Of a DNA stretch of 64,000 nt, positions 22,429-33,351 are shown in pieces. Every line of letters starts with the position of its first letter. Within the stretch, counting starts at the first letter, position 1. The translations under genes were made by a program, and so were the position numbers. Source of the stretch: Antitrichia curtipendula (lineage: Eukaryota; Streptophyta; Bryopsida; Hypnales; Leucodontaceae); assembly GCA_951230915.1 (NCBI GenBank), contig OX579637.1:31062001-31126000 (forward strand), given 5' to 3'. The notes below the pieces were generated by a model, which ran no database searches, was not told where the DNA came from, and saw only the letters and a list, made by a program, of their open reading frames with translations.

Positions 22429-24654
22429 TCATTTTAATAGTGCCTCACACTTATTTTTCAAAGTCTCAAAATGACCACTTCGTCTCAAATTAACGAATAA
22501 GGCCTTACTTGAATAGTCCACCACTAGGTAAGTGACTTTGTAGACGGTGAGTTTCTGATAGAGTAGAGTGCGACCCAGTGTGAGGCCAAGTAAATGAATG
22601 ATGTATTCCTTCATGTCCTTGTCCATGAAATGCCCCATGTGCCTGAAGAACTCCCGCTTGAGCGTGTAATTCCTTGGCCTGAATGTTTTAGACGCCTTGT
22701 GTTTCTTCATTGTGCCTGGATCAAGAAGCAACCCCGCCATGTGACGAGAGATGAACTCGTCCCACATCTGATAGATGCTTTCAGCCAAGGTGACCATTTG
22801 TAATTCAATCTTGACATCGGTGGAGGATTTGATCTGTGATCCGTCTTTGTCCGGATTTATGCTCTTAAAGCGGATCATGATGGCATCTACAAATCTCTGC
22901 AAATAAAAGGAATTGCACACATTGATGTCAGTTAGTACTTATTCTCATGGACTAAGTGGATACATTCTTTACCCACGTGTCGAGGATATGGACAATAGTT
23001 TTAATTTGTGAATTATTTATGTGATAGATCCAAGAAAGAGAAAAATCACAGCAAAATCGATGCCCAATTGCATTGGAACGAAATCATCCTTGAGTCGAAG
23101 ATAATATGTTGAGCACTGACATACCTTGTAGATGCCGAGGTCCACTTCGGCCTTGTTCCTGCGGACAATTGGATCACTTGCTGTTGCCGTTGGCTTGCCG
23201 TATGAATTCCATATATCTCTGCAAGCTAAGATCTGGTTCCCCTAAGTCAGCTGGCTGTGAGTTATGTGGTTTGCTGCGCTCTGCCACCTCGATATCTCAG
23301 TCAACTTGGCGGAATCTCTACTCCAGACAATTCCTACATTCCATGTTTGTAGCTGAATCCTTCTTTCCTCCACAACGCCTCTTTCTTGAAGGATGTTGGC
23401 GGTGGTTATATTATGCTGACCGTTAATGATAAAGAAATTTTCCGACTTGATGGCAATCCAGTCCGTCGGGCGCTCTTTCAAGAGCTTTCTATCCTTGTCC
23501 ATTAGTGTCAAGCATATTGTCTAACGGTCCCTCATATCCAGTAGAGCTATTAGCGTTTTCTTCTTATCATCCACGACAGTCTGCTCTAGCTTTCGGATGA
23601 CGTACTTTGGGCGGGGCAAGAAGCATTGATTTATGTGCACTAGGAATGACCTTTCCTTGAATAAGAAGCAGTCGCCGTGGTTTTCCTTGAAGCTCTTCTA
23701 ATAAGCCGGGACGACTTCAAATTCCGGAATTGGTTGGAGTTCTCCCTTCAGGATGGGCACCACATAGGTGAGAGCAAACCTGGAACTACCCGCTATTGCG
23801 GGTCTTTGTTCAGCAGCTCGCTTTCAACGCTTGCCACTTGATTCACCCGCACCGGTGTCGAATGATTTTCTTTTCTGGGGTTCAAACCGCACCCTTCCGC
23901 GGCCACTGCCTCCACTTCCACCTTCGCTGACCCCTCTACCTTCTCCCTAGCTTCCTTCGTTGTTCCCACCTTGGTTGGTCCCTCTGCCTTTCCCCTGGCT
24001 GCCACCACGGCTCCCACCTCGGTTGCCACGACGGCTTCTTGATCTACCCCGCGCGCCGTATGCTAGTAGTGCCTCATTAGTAGCTACCTGTGTCAGTGCT
24101 GGGCCACCACTCTGTTTTTTAGCTAATTGGTGCAAATGCTTCTCTAGCCCCCAGAAAATGAAGTTAATTGCCCGAGACGTTGTCACGGCATCTTGCTTCT
24201 TCTACAAACTAAATGTCTTGTGAAGTTCATCCGCGAGCTCCTTGTTATTGGAGGTAGTGAGTTCCGCCTCAAGATCGTCCAGGTCAAATTGCCTGCACTG
24301 ATCATCCTCGTGCATGATAATTGAGTGACTATGTGGTATTTCTTTGCCGTTGTCGTCGAGCGCCATCAATGTGAGGACCGTGTACTTTGTTTGGTGGTTC
24401 TTGATCAAGGTGACCTTTTCGTTCAGGTTCCAGTTGATAAATGTATTGGTTCCTTTCTCATGGTGCCTTAGGTAGATGTAGTCCTTGGAATGATTGACAT
24501 TGAAGGTCCAGGACTCAACGACGGACTTGAACTGCCAGAGCTTGCCGTAGATTCCGCCATAACAACTGAAGAAGGTATCGTCTCCGGTCCATTTGCTGAA
24601 GGGCTCCAGGAATGGAAGCATAGACTAGTAGTTGTACTCTTTTTCATCGGCCAT
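22429..24654 (-). pseudogene. Two-exon gene with GQH (ParB/sulfiredoxin-like) motif and RGG-rich middle; seven in-frame stops
   Basis: Complete gene layout: start ATG 24652-24654 (MADEKEYNY), exon 1 to 23125, donor GTATGT, acceptor TTTGCAG, exon 2 22896-22429, stop TGA. The phase is 0 at the junction. Residues about 175-230 are Gly/Arg-rich (GNRGGSRGGSQGKGRG), as in RNA- or DNA-binding tails. Around residues 390-450 is WIAIKSENFFIINGQHNITT, followed by RRIQLQTWNVGIVW. The INGQH pattern resembles the GxxR/GQH strand of ParB/sulfiredoxin-like domains; that is an inference from motif shape only. Exon 2 is helical and basic. In-frame stops are TAG near 24625, TAG 24202, TAG 23947, TGA near 23827, TAG near 23700, TAG near 23520 and TAG 23242, with no frameshift over 1.5 kb. 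A GATAA palindrome lies in the intron (about 23083-23103) and many more lie upstream. Confidence 0.5.
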
Positions 24655-24689
24655 TGAATCTTTTCTATCCTTGTGACATGAAAAATGTT

Positions 24690-25760
24690 AATGCAATTTA
24701 ATCGTATCTTTGACCTGAAGATAATCTGTCTTATATATAAATTTGAGTTTACTTGTTGCACATGTCTAACTGAAGATACTACCCGCATGTTTCTGACTCA
24801 AATATCTGATATGATTGTCTCTGTAATACCCTTGGTTCCAGGATATCTGGATTGTCTATGAAGATTTTTTGAGCCTTGCTATTTATTATGGTGTTTTCCT
24901 ATTGTGGACCCTATTACGATTTTCTAATTTATCTTTGAGTCAAAGATAACTAACGAAACTACTGGAGTCTGTTTCTTCTCCTATCAGTTTGAGCTATGGA
25001 TAATTTCCGGTGTGTTTGGATTTCTCTTGGGAACTGTGGTACTCTCGTTTGGTCTCTATTGCCGCTAGTTTTCTGGTTTGTAATCTATATGGGGAGATGT
25101 GTTTCATGTTTGGTATATCTGCTTCTATCTCCCTGTTGTTTATCTTTGATTCAAAGATAAATTGCTTTGTGTGGGTTGTCACTTTAGAGTTGCTGTTGGT
25201 TTGGAGTTTATTAGTCTCATGTGTTCGAGATATCGCGGCTTCAATTTCTTGTTGTGTAACATAATCGTGAATTCTACGTGTCCATATCTATCTTTGACCC
25301 AAAGATAAGTGCAGATGTTGAGCTTAGCGATACTTGATGATTGAGGCTCTGTGTCTGTACTTATTTTCGAGTCGAAGATAAGTTTGCTTTGGGTGTTGAT
25401 GGTCCCTTTTATACATATAGTGTCTTACGGTTTTCCCGTGTTTATCTTTGACACAATGTTGATTAGTGATGTTGCGTTATTTGTGAAGGCTTTTGGTACT
25501 CTATTTGGGTTTTTATCTTTGAGTCGAAGATAAATTTGTACAGCTTTCTAACAGTTTTATTGAGTAGTGTTGTAAGGTTCTTGTTTATCTTCGACTCAAA
25601 GATAAATGGAGAGGCTGTGTTCTACTTTCCTGTAAATGAGACTCAACGTCTTTATTTATCTTTGACTCAAAGATAAACAAGGATCCTATGTCATCAATCT
25701 TTTCAAAAATGTTGAGCTCAGCGTCCGTATATATCTTTGTGTCAATGATAAATATGGGCG
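24690..25760 (-). repeat. Cluster of GATAA-ended palindromes upstream of the GQH gene
   Basis: At least nine copies of a 21-bp inverted repeat with arms like TTATCTTTGA and TCAAAGATAA around one central base. Clear copies lie at 24929-24949, 25140-25160, 25288-25308, 25361-25381, 25513-25533, 25585-25605 and 25656-25676; weaker ones at 25442-25462 and 25731-25751. Spacing is irregular (about 70-210 bp). Arms differ between copies but mostly keep pairing (CTTTGA with TCAAAG, TTCGA with TCGAA). Each end is an I-box-like GATAA core. The same palindrome recurs at 32219-33300 upstream of an unrelated gene. Confidence 0.75.
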
Positions 25761-25783
25761 CTGAGCTCAACATTTTGGAAAAC
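25700..25783. repeat. Long inverted repeat (possible hairpin or small MITE)
   Basis: Left arm TTTCAAAAATGTTGAGCTCA followed by GCGTCCGTAT pairs with right arm ATATGGGCGCTGAGCTCAAC followed by ATTTTGGAAA, about 31 bp per arm with few mismatches. A GATAA palindrome copy (25731-25751) sits between the arms. Confidence 0.7.
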
Positions 25784-25792
25784 ATGTAGGCT

Positions 25793-26010
25793 AAAACCCT
25801 AATTTTTACTAGAGACCGTGCACACAAAGTACAAACTCTAAGACGTATGTCAAATTCAAGAGTCGTGGGTCAGAAAAATGACACATTATCATAAAAAACA
25901 CAAACCTGGACCCTAAACACAGCCTAAATCCTAAACCCTAGCAAATTGGAGATATTCACTTGCACAAACTATGAGTATTATTTGTGATAAATCCTAAATC
26001 CTAAACCCCG
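25793..26010. repeat. Interstitial telomere-like tract (CCCTAAA-related)
   Basis: Scattered units such as AAACCCTAATT, GGACCCTAAACAC, AAATCCTAAACCCTAG and AAATCCTAAATCCTAAACCC resemble the plant telomere repeat, degenerate and interrupted. Similar tracts lie at 5791-5840, 31171-31275 and around 57530-57560. Confidence 0.6.
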
Positions 26011-29000
26011 CAGGTGCACCCAACTGGAAATCTAAATTCAAAACCTTATTCTTATTTACAAGGTACCCTACAATCTAAAAATGAAGAACGAATGCAATGA
26101 CGACCGGAAATGCAAGAAATGAAAGTTTGCAGTAATTGAAGAAACACAGACTAGTAAATCAGAAAATGAAGAAGCCCAACTACAAAATCAAATCAAAAAT
26201 ACCTATAATATGAATCCAAGCTTCTGTGTTTTCGAGATCTGTCAATTGAAGTCACCCCCCCCACATGCACACGGAACAGCAAGCACTTGCTGCCCCCACT
26301 CCGGACACCCACTTGCAGCAAGCACCGACCAGCAACAACCACCGAGGAGCACGCAATCTCCGGGACCCAAACACCGACTAGCATGACCACGACTCTTGAA
26401 TTCGACTCACTCGCAGCACACTGGGCACTCCAATCACTCGAATCAAGGTCAGTCAAGGAGAGCCTTGTAGCACTGCAACTTGGATTGAGCTGCATCCCGC
26501 TCCTCCCAAGCGGGAACTAAAAAAGGCGCTTCCCTCCTCCTGTCGCACTCTTGGCCGGAAGCGTGAAACTCTAGAGCACACACTCGAACGAGCCAATGCA
26601 CACAAAGAACGAGCCGGTGCACACACAAATGAACTGATCCCAAACAAAAACAACGAGAGAATGGCCGCGACGTGGGGAGGAAGATGACCACCCATACCCA
26701 CGCCGAGCCACCAGTGAAGTTCGGGATCAAGTTAGGAATCAAGTTCGGCACGAGGTTCGGAAAGTACGTGGCTTCGGAACTAGGCTTTGTAGTTTAACCC
26801 CTAAATGCCCAAGGCCTATCTTGGGCTTCCTAGAATTTGCTCTGAATTGAACAAAATGCCAACATTTTGATAAGTTTTATCAAATTCTTTTAATTGTAAT
26901 CAAACAAATTCGAACTAGACATGTTAGAGATCTCATAGGAAAAGAAATAACAACAATATAACTTGTGGAGTGAAAGATTATAATGTTTGACCATGAGTGT
27001 GCTAAAACTGCAAAAATCTTTCAATCTTCTTTACACAAATCAAGTCTAAGAAGTTGGTGGAAAAAAAAATATGAGGTTAAAGGGCCTAACTTTTATAACT
27101 CTAATCAATTTATGGCTTCTTAAAATCTACTCTACAATTTTTTTAAATGAATTTTGAATGTATTTTTTTCTTGAATAGAAAAATCACTATCATTTATTTT
27201 AAAGATTGGATTTTTGGTGCTCAAACTAGACGTCAAAAAAAACTTTCTAAAAATATAAACTACTAAACATTGGATTTAGGACTAAAGTTACGCCTAAAAA
27301 TTAGAAGTCTTCATAATTTTTGGAATGTCAGTCATTGATTAGAATGAAATAAAAGCTTGTCATATATATATATATAGAGAGAGAGAGAGAATTATATGAT
27401 TTTTTTCATGATGAGATTTATATCATTGGGAATGTGGCTACCTTAATGATGAAAAAAATGGGTTTAAAGTTTGGAACCGGGAGTGAATGAGTGAATTTTT
27501 GATGCATTTGGAACATGAATGTGAATTTTGCGGAAATTAGGGTTTATAGCTATTGGTAGTTTTTGGGGTGGATGGGTGGATGGTTTCAGATAGTGGAGAT
27601 TGGAAAATGGTCCAATATTACAAAATTGTCAAGAATGTAGGTTTTGAATTAGGAAATGCCAAATCCCAAGGATTGTAATGTTGTAAAAAACTATATGTAC
27701 CTTTCTTTTTTTAAATTCCAAAAGTATAAAAAATGAAGGTCAATCAAGAATTTTCCAAAAATAACCTGTAATAGATCTTCTGATCAATTCCTTCTTAATA
27801 TTAAAAAAGAATGAATGATTCAAAAATTTGCACTTTCATAAAGTTATACATATATAAATTCTACTTTCTACTTTCATTTCATTTTTTGGACTATTAGGGT
27901 ACTTAACTTCTTTGGATTCTATTTTAATTCACTTCTGAACTATTGACATTTTGATACTTCATAGAATGCTTTATTTTCTATAAAATTGGGTTTGAGCTTT
28001 ATAAAACTCTAGAAATTTGGTATTGTTTTAAAAAATGAATTTTCTTATACTCTTTATAGTACTACTAATTTAGTGAATTATGAAAAATGTAGAACAGAAT
28101 TTACATAAACTTAATACCTAATCATTTTTCATTTTCAATTCATTGAATGAGGAGCTTCATTTGGTGTGAATGATGAGGAGTATTTTTTGGCGTAAACAAC
28201 AAGGAGCTTGATTTACTTTATGAATACTAAAGTAAATTCATTTTTTAAAATTTTAAATGTTTTAAGAAAAAATTTGAACCCTTGCTCTTACATAGAATTG
28301 AATATGGAAGAAAAGGTAATTGATCATACCGAATGAATTATATATAGAATAGTCATTATTTGACTAATTGCAGACATTATTTTATAAACAATAATTCTTC
28401 CAATAAAAGATGTAGTAGGTACCTGAAACTATAATTGGGAGGAACTTTGTACATTTCCTAGGGATTAAATGGTCTACTATTGAAGTTGCTCTTTCTCTTT
28501 AATTGAAAAATCTTATCTAGATCTTAGTTAGAATAATAGGCCTCTTCACAGAAGTGTATTTTTTTATTTTTTTATCACAAAATCCATCTCATCTGTTACT
28601 TTTAGTTGTTTAGATCTATTTATCCAATTAACCAACTTTTTAGAAATGAAGGTAAGTTCTAAGAACTAAAAAGACAGAATTCTACTAATAATGATTTGGG
28701 ATTCTTTTGTAACTATAAAGAATTGTATTTTTTGAACAATTATTTCACATTTTCTTCTAAGCATTTTCATCAATTATTCGAATCTTGCCTTTTTGTGATA
28801 CGTATAATAAAAACATGTTTGTTTCAGCTCATTTGTAAAGATTGAATATTAACATATCATTTTGGGAAATCATTTATTCTCTTAATTATGTGCAAATGTA
28901 AAAACTACATTTTTTACAAGAATATCTGAAATAACAGAAGTACAATATAAGTCATTATTTATAAACATAGGTATGAAGTGAAATTACATCATCTTCAATT

Positions 29001-31170
29001 AGGTTAATGTAGATCAAGAATACTAAATAGGTTAAATATAAAATCATGTCATTGTTGAGTTGAAGGATATTAATGGTTCTAATAAATACCATTGTCGACC
29101 TTAACCCCTACAGGTTTAATTTGACTATGTTTTCACCATGAACACTCCAGAACTACCATTTCTAGTATAAAAAATAGTTTTTGGAAATTGTACAACATAC
29201 AGGAAAATCATATTACTATAGTAAGTAGAAAGAAGCTGAGAATGATTAGAAATACTAAATTGTTAACAATGTAATCATGCAATGGAAAAATTCCAAGATT
29301 TTCAATGGTTGTAATGTTCAAATAATCAGTGTACACTTTATGTATTTATTTTTTTCCAAAGGTTTTGGAAATTGAATTAAAAAAGCAGATTCAAAGTTTA
29401 TTTTAGAATAGAGATTCCTGAGAACTATCCAAAACTTGAAATTGTCATATTAACTTTCGTATCTACAATTAAAATGGAATGATAAAAAAAGCTTTCCTCT
29501 TGTATATATATTTTGGAAACAATTTCAAATTTCAAATTCTACTTCAAGGTGTCTGGGTATTAATTTATAGAACTTGCACGTTTTTTTCCTTCTTCAGTTG
29601 TCATTAATTAAATGTATGAGATTTGGGATTGAGTTCCAAAAACTACATGGCATGACTTATTTTAATTCTTTTTTCTCTTGTTACTTTTGAATTTTTAAAT
29701 TTGAATCAATAATATTTTTTGAATAAGTAAAATAGGAACTTCTTTCATTATTGAATTTAGAAGAGAGATTGTACAACATACCATTGAAGGCCTTTAGTGC
29801 TCATAGCTTCAAGTGTTTTCAATATACATTGAATTTTTATAATTCTACATTCATTTGTAGGATTTTTTCTTCATAATTATACATAGGATCTTTGAGTACC
29901 AAGCAAGCACTCTCAAAAAGTCATGATGACAACTTCATAGCATCTAAAGGAATGAGGACAAACATCATTTGATTTATAAAACCCTTTTTAATGGCAATTA
30001 TAATCACTCTAAGCAACAATGATTGATAAGCTCCACATCAATGCAAACAAAAATACATGATCATACAATAACAATAACTTCAATAATTCAATTATGGTGC
30101 ATAGACTAAATAATTTTGATTTGTAAATAATGTTAGGTGTTAAGTGAAGATAGTACTATTTTGTAATTCTTCCTTTCAACCAAAATTTAAAAATTTGAAT
30201 GTCTCTCATAAATTATTATACATTAAAACAAAATTCAAAAAAGACATATTGAAAATAAATTGATTTGTTTAAAATGAAAAGAAAAAACGTAATGCGCTTC
30301 AAATCTATAATACATTTAATCTTTAATATTCATATCTTAATGAATCTACATCTACAAATGGATGTAGCCATATTAAAGAAAAAAAAAAAACCTATTAGTA
30401 ATGCATGTTGTCGTAATTGTGAGGTATAACAAAAAGACATAATTGATCACTATTCTTACTATCTAAATTTTGTATTTTAAAGGTAAATTTAAACTAATCT
30501 GAACTCCTAAACTCCCATTGAAGGGCTTTTACTTTGATAAGCTCAATTCATTTTCTTCTCTAAATAAACAAGAAGCTAACATTTTGGTAAGTTCAATTTT
30601 TTTTTCTTTAATTGTAATCGTACAAATTCAAATTAGAAAGGTATAAAAACGCATACAAAAAGAAAACACAACAATATTATTTTAGAATTGGATAATTACA
30701 ATACATAAACGAGATGAAAACTAAAAAAATCTTTAAGCTATCTTTTTGTATGTCACATCTAAAGAATTGAAGACCACAAAAAATTGACGTTCACATGCCT
30801 AACAAGTATGACATGAAACAATTTTGGATTTATCTCAATCTACTATACAATTTCATTAAATGAAATTCTAGTATGAATTTTTCTCCAAGATCTAGTGTAG
30901 TTGAGGCACATATTTAATAGCCCTTAACCCCTAAAAGACGGAGCCCATGACTGTGTAGTCAAATTTGCATACATTGAACAAACATTTGGTCCTTTAGGGA
31001 TTAATAGTATAAGAACTGGAGATTGCAGTGGGTACCTTTGCACAAGATCTTGAATTATGAAACTGTAATCATTCATTTTATATACATATCTTCAAACAAA
31101 TCATGAATTGCATTTTTGTTTAAATATAATCTGGATTTTTAATAACATGCCTAAGACCTTTAAGCTTGAT
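26011..31170. other. Long gene-poor AT-rich region with dispersed repeats
   Basis: A GC-richer island at about 26240-26760 has open frames but no recognisable protein, and I do not call a gene there. From 26796 the DNA starts TTTAACCCCTAAATGCCCAA, like the TTAA-bounded repeats further right. It is homologous to the reverse complement of 50660-50897 over at least 200 bp. A (TA)n(GA)n microsatellite lies at 27362-27391. TTAACCCCTAAAAGACGG at about 30926 and CCTTTAGGGATTAATAG at about 30995-31012 look like facing element ends. No exons supported. Confidence 0.5.
27362..27391 (+). repeat. Compound (TA)n(GA)n microsatellite
   Basis: Direct read: about eight TA units followed by about seven GA units. 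Confidence 0.9.
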
Positions 31171-31275
31171 TCCTTAAATCCTAAAGTCCTAAACCTTCTA
31201 AACCTTCAACCCTAAACCCTAGAAACCGTGAAATCTAAACCCTAAATCCTAAACCCTAAGTCCTAAAAACACCCA
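31171..31275. repeat. Interstitial telomere-like tract
   Basis: Units such as AACCCTAAACCCTAG, TCTAAACCCTAAATCCTAA and ACCCTAAGTCCTAA, degenerate CCCTAAA repeats. Confidence 0.65.
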
Positions 31276-31664
31276 ACCCTATAAAAGGAATAAATAAAAA
31301 TACTCCATTGCTGGTTGCTGCACATTAGCCGCATGATGTGAGTAATTTGAGTTGCCACCTCCCGCAAACAAAGACTTTAGACCAGTCTTAAGAAAGAAGT
31401 CTATTAATGCAAGGGGTCCAAGGCAGAGGGCCACTACCAACTCTGGAGTTGGAGAAGTGCCAAGTCAGGGAATAGCCAACATTCCCAACATTTAATGCCG
31501 ACATTCTCGAAGAAAATGTGGCTGCCAAAAGAGTTTTAAAGTGAAATTTCCCTATTTATTCCCCCTATTCGTGTAAAGTAAAATTCCCCTATCTACAAAA
31601 GGCCAGCAATATGGAAGATTGCCATTTAAATATAGAAAAGTACATTGTTAGTCCCGTCGCTTAC

Positions 31665-31872
31665 CTTTTCGTGGAAGTTTTCAGTGTCAACGCACCCTGA
31701 ACGGAGGAGGTACTTCCCCCCTAAGCCTGGAAAGTTTTCAATGGTTTGAATTCCATTACTTCCTCCTGATATTTTCCTGCCATCTGGCATCGTCTCTCTC
31801 CTCGCGAGCCTCATCATTCCTCAATCTAGTTCTTCTTCATTTTGCTCTTGCATTGCCCTGGCAAACATCGCT
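31665..31872 (-). pseudogene. Possible degraded exon of unknown gene
   Basis: On the minus strand a frame reads MFARAMQEQNEEELD, a TGA, then GMMRLARRETMPDG and NGIQTIENFPGLGGKYLL, ending at a good donor (GAAAAG then GTAAGC, at about 31659-31668). Codon use looks coding and the splice donor fits, but no partner exon was found to the left and the protein is not recognised. It could equally be a chance open frame. Confidence 0.3.
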
Positions 31873-32210
31873 CCGGCACGGACTAGGAATTTATTCTTTG
31901 CTGTTTTTGTTAGTATTTACGGAACCAGTACACTTTGTGTGCACTCATTCCGTAAGCGCTTTGTTTGGCATGTTGTTCAATTAGCTCTGTTTTGTGTTGA
32001 GTATTCCCGTGTGCCAATGCTCTGGCTCTACAGAGCTGTACTTGCATTCCATGCTGCATTCAATGTCCTTGGTTTCGATGAAATTGTCTTCAGTGTTGTT
32101 TTTGGAGAGGGTGCAACTGTACACTTCTATATTCATTTTTACGTAGATAGTAGTCACCGAAATGTACGCCGCAAATAGCGAAATGAATGTCTTCTCATTT
32201 GGGAATACGA
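31873..32210. other. Stretch without a supported gene
   Basis: Overlapping open frames on both strands (about 31939-32259) encode nothing recognisable and are probably fortuitous. Confidence 0.4.
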
Positions 32211-32218
32211 AGTACAGA

Positions 32219-33330
32219 TTATCCTCGGATCGAGGATATTTATACAGTAGAGTCGACATCGCACTTATCTTCGACTTGAAGATAATCCCGAGTCTCTGAA
32301 TAATGACTAATCTAATAACGAGAAGAATAACTGTCGTTCACCAATGTTTCATAATATAGGATCGTATCCACAAGAACAATGAACACCCAAAGGCGAAGTA
32401 TAGATTATCTTTGACTCAAAGATAAATGTATCTATTTAAACAAAATGAGAATTCTTCAGATAGTTCTTGTAGCATTTCCTAATATCCCGTCGATAGAGAG
32501 GCTAAATTATCTTCGAGTCGAGGATAAACTTTACAGAGTACTTTATACATGGGCTTGAGATTACACCTCTTATCGAATCTCGAATACTATCCCAGTAATA
32601 ATTTCTTCCTGTAACTTATTTTCGTGTCTAAGATTGAATATTGAGATTGTAGGTACGTATTCCATCAGTTTATCTTTGAGTCTAAGATAAAATAGTCAGA
32701 CCTTATGAATGTGTCCCACTAGTTTATCTTCGTGTCTAAGATAAAATAGTCAGACTTAAGTAGAGCATTTCATCAGTTTATCCTGAAGTCTATGATAACA
32801 TAATTATACTTTAGGAATGTATCCCACTTGTTTATCGTCGAGTCTATAATAAAATGATCGAAATTTACGATCAGATCGCATGTGGATTATCTTCGAGTCT
32901 AGGATAAAATAATCACACTTTAGAAACGCTTTTCATCAATTTATCTTCGAGTCTAAGATAAAATAGTCAGACTGTAAGAACGTATTTCATCAGTTTATTT
33001 CCGTGTCTATGATAAAGTAGTCAGACTGTAAGAACGTATTTCATCAGTTTATCTTCGAGTCTAAGATAACATAGTTATACTTTAAGAATGTATCGCACTT
33101 GTTTATCGTCGAGTCTATGATAAAATGATCGATATGTACGAACAATTCGTATGTGGATTATCTTTGAGTCTACGATAAACTAGTCAGACTGCAGGGACGT
33201 ATTTCATCTGTTTGTTTTTGTGTCTAAGATAAAATAATCATACTTTCAGAATGTGTCTCACTTGTTTATCGTCGAGTCTAAGATAAAATGGTCAGACTAC
33301 AGGGAAGGTATTTCATCAAATTCTCTTCGA
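32219..33330 (+). repeat. GATAA-palindrome array upstream of DUF7869-like gene
   Basis: Four separate palindromes come first (32219-32239 with TTATCCTCGG and TCGAGGATA arms; 32265-32285; 32405-32425; 32507-32527). Then about 12 tandem units of roughly 50-58 bp run from about 32620 to 33320. A unit reads about TTTCATCAGTTTATCTTCGA, then GTCTAAGATAAAATAGTCAG and a short spacer. Each unit contains one imperfect copy of the palindrome. The array ends only about 30-50 bp before the coding frame at 33352-33370, next to a TGTGCAG acceptor-like sequence. Confidence 0.8.
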
Positions 33331-33351
33331 GTTTCTCTCATGATTTACTAA

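Noticed and set aside
26193..26751. Several 80-100-codon frames in a GC-richer island
   Set aside because: Cys/Val-rich unrecognised translations, no promoter or splice evidence.
31171..31275. True chromosome end
   Set aside because: The CCCTAAA-like units are degenerate and interstitial, with gene-bearing DNA on both sides.
31939..32259. Open frames on both strands near 32.1 kb
   Set aside because: No recognisable domain, no splice context, and they overlap each other.
32620..33330. CRISPR-like array
   Set aside because: Regular repeats, but repeats and spacers both vary, the context is eukaryotic and there are no cas genes; it is a palindrome minisatellite.
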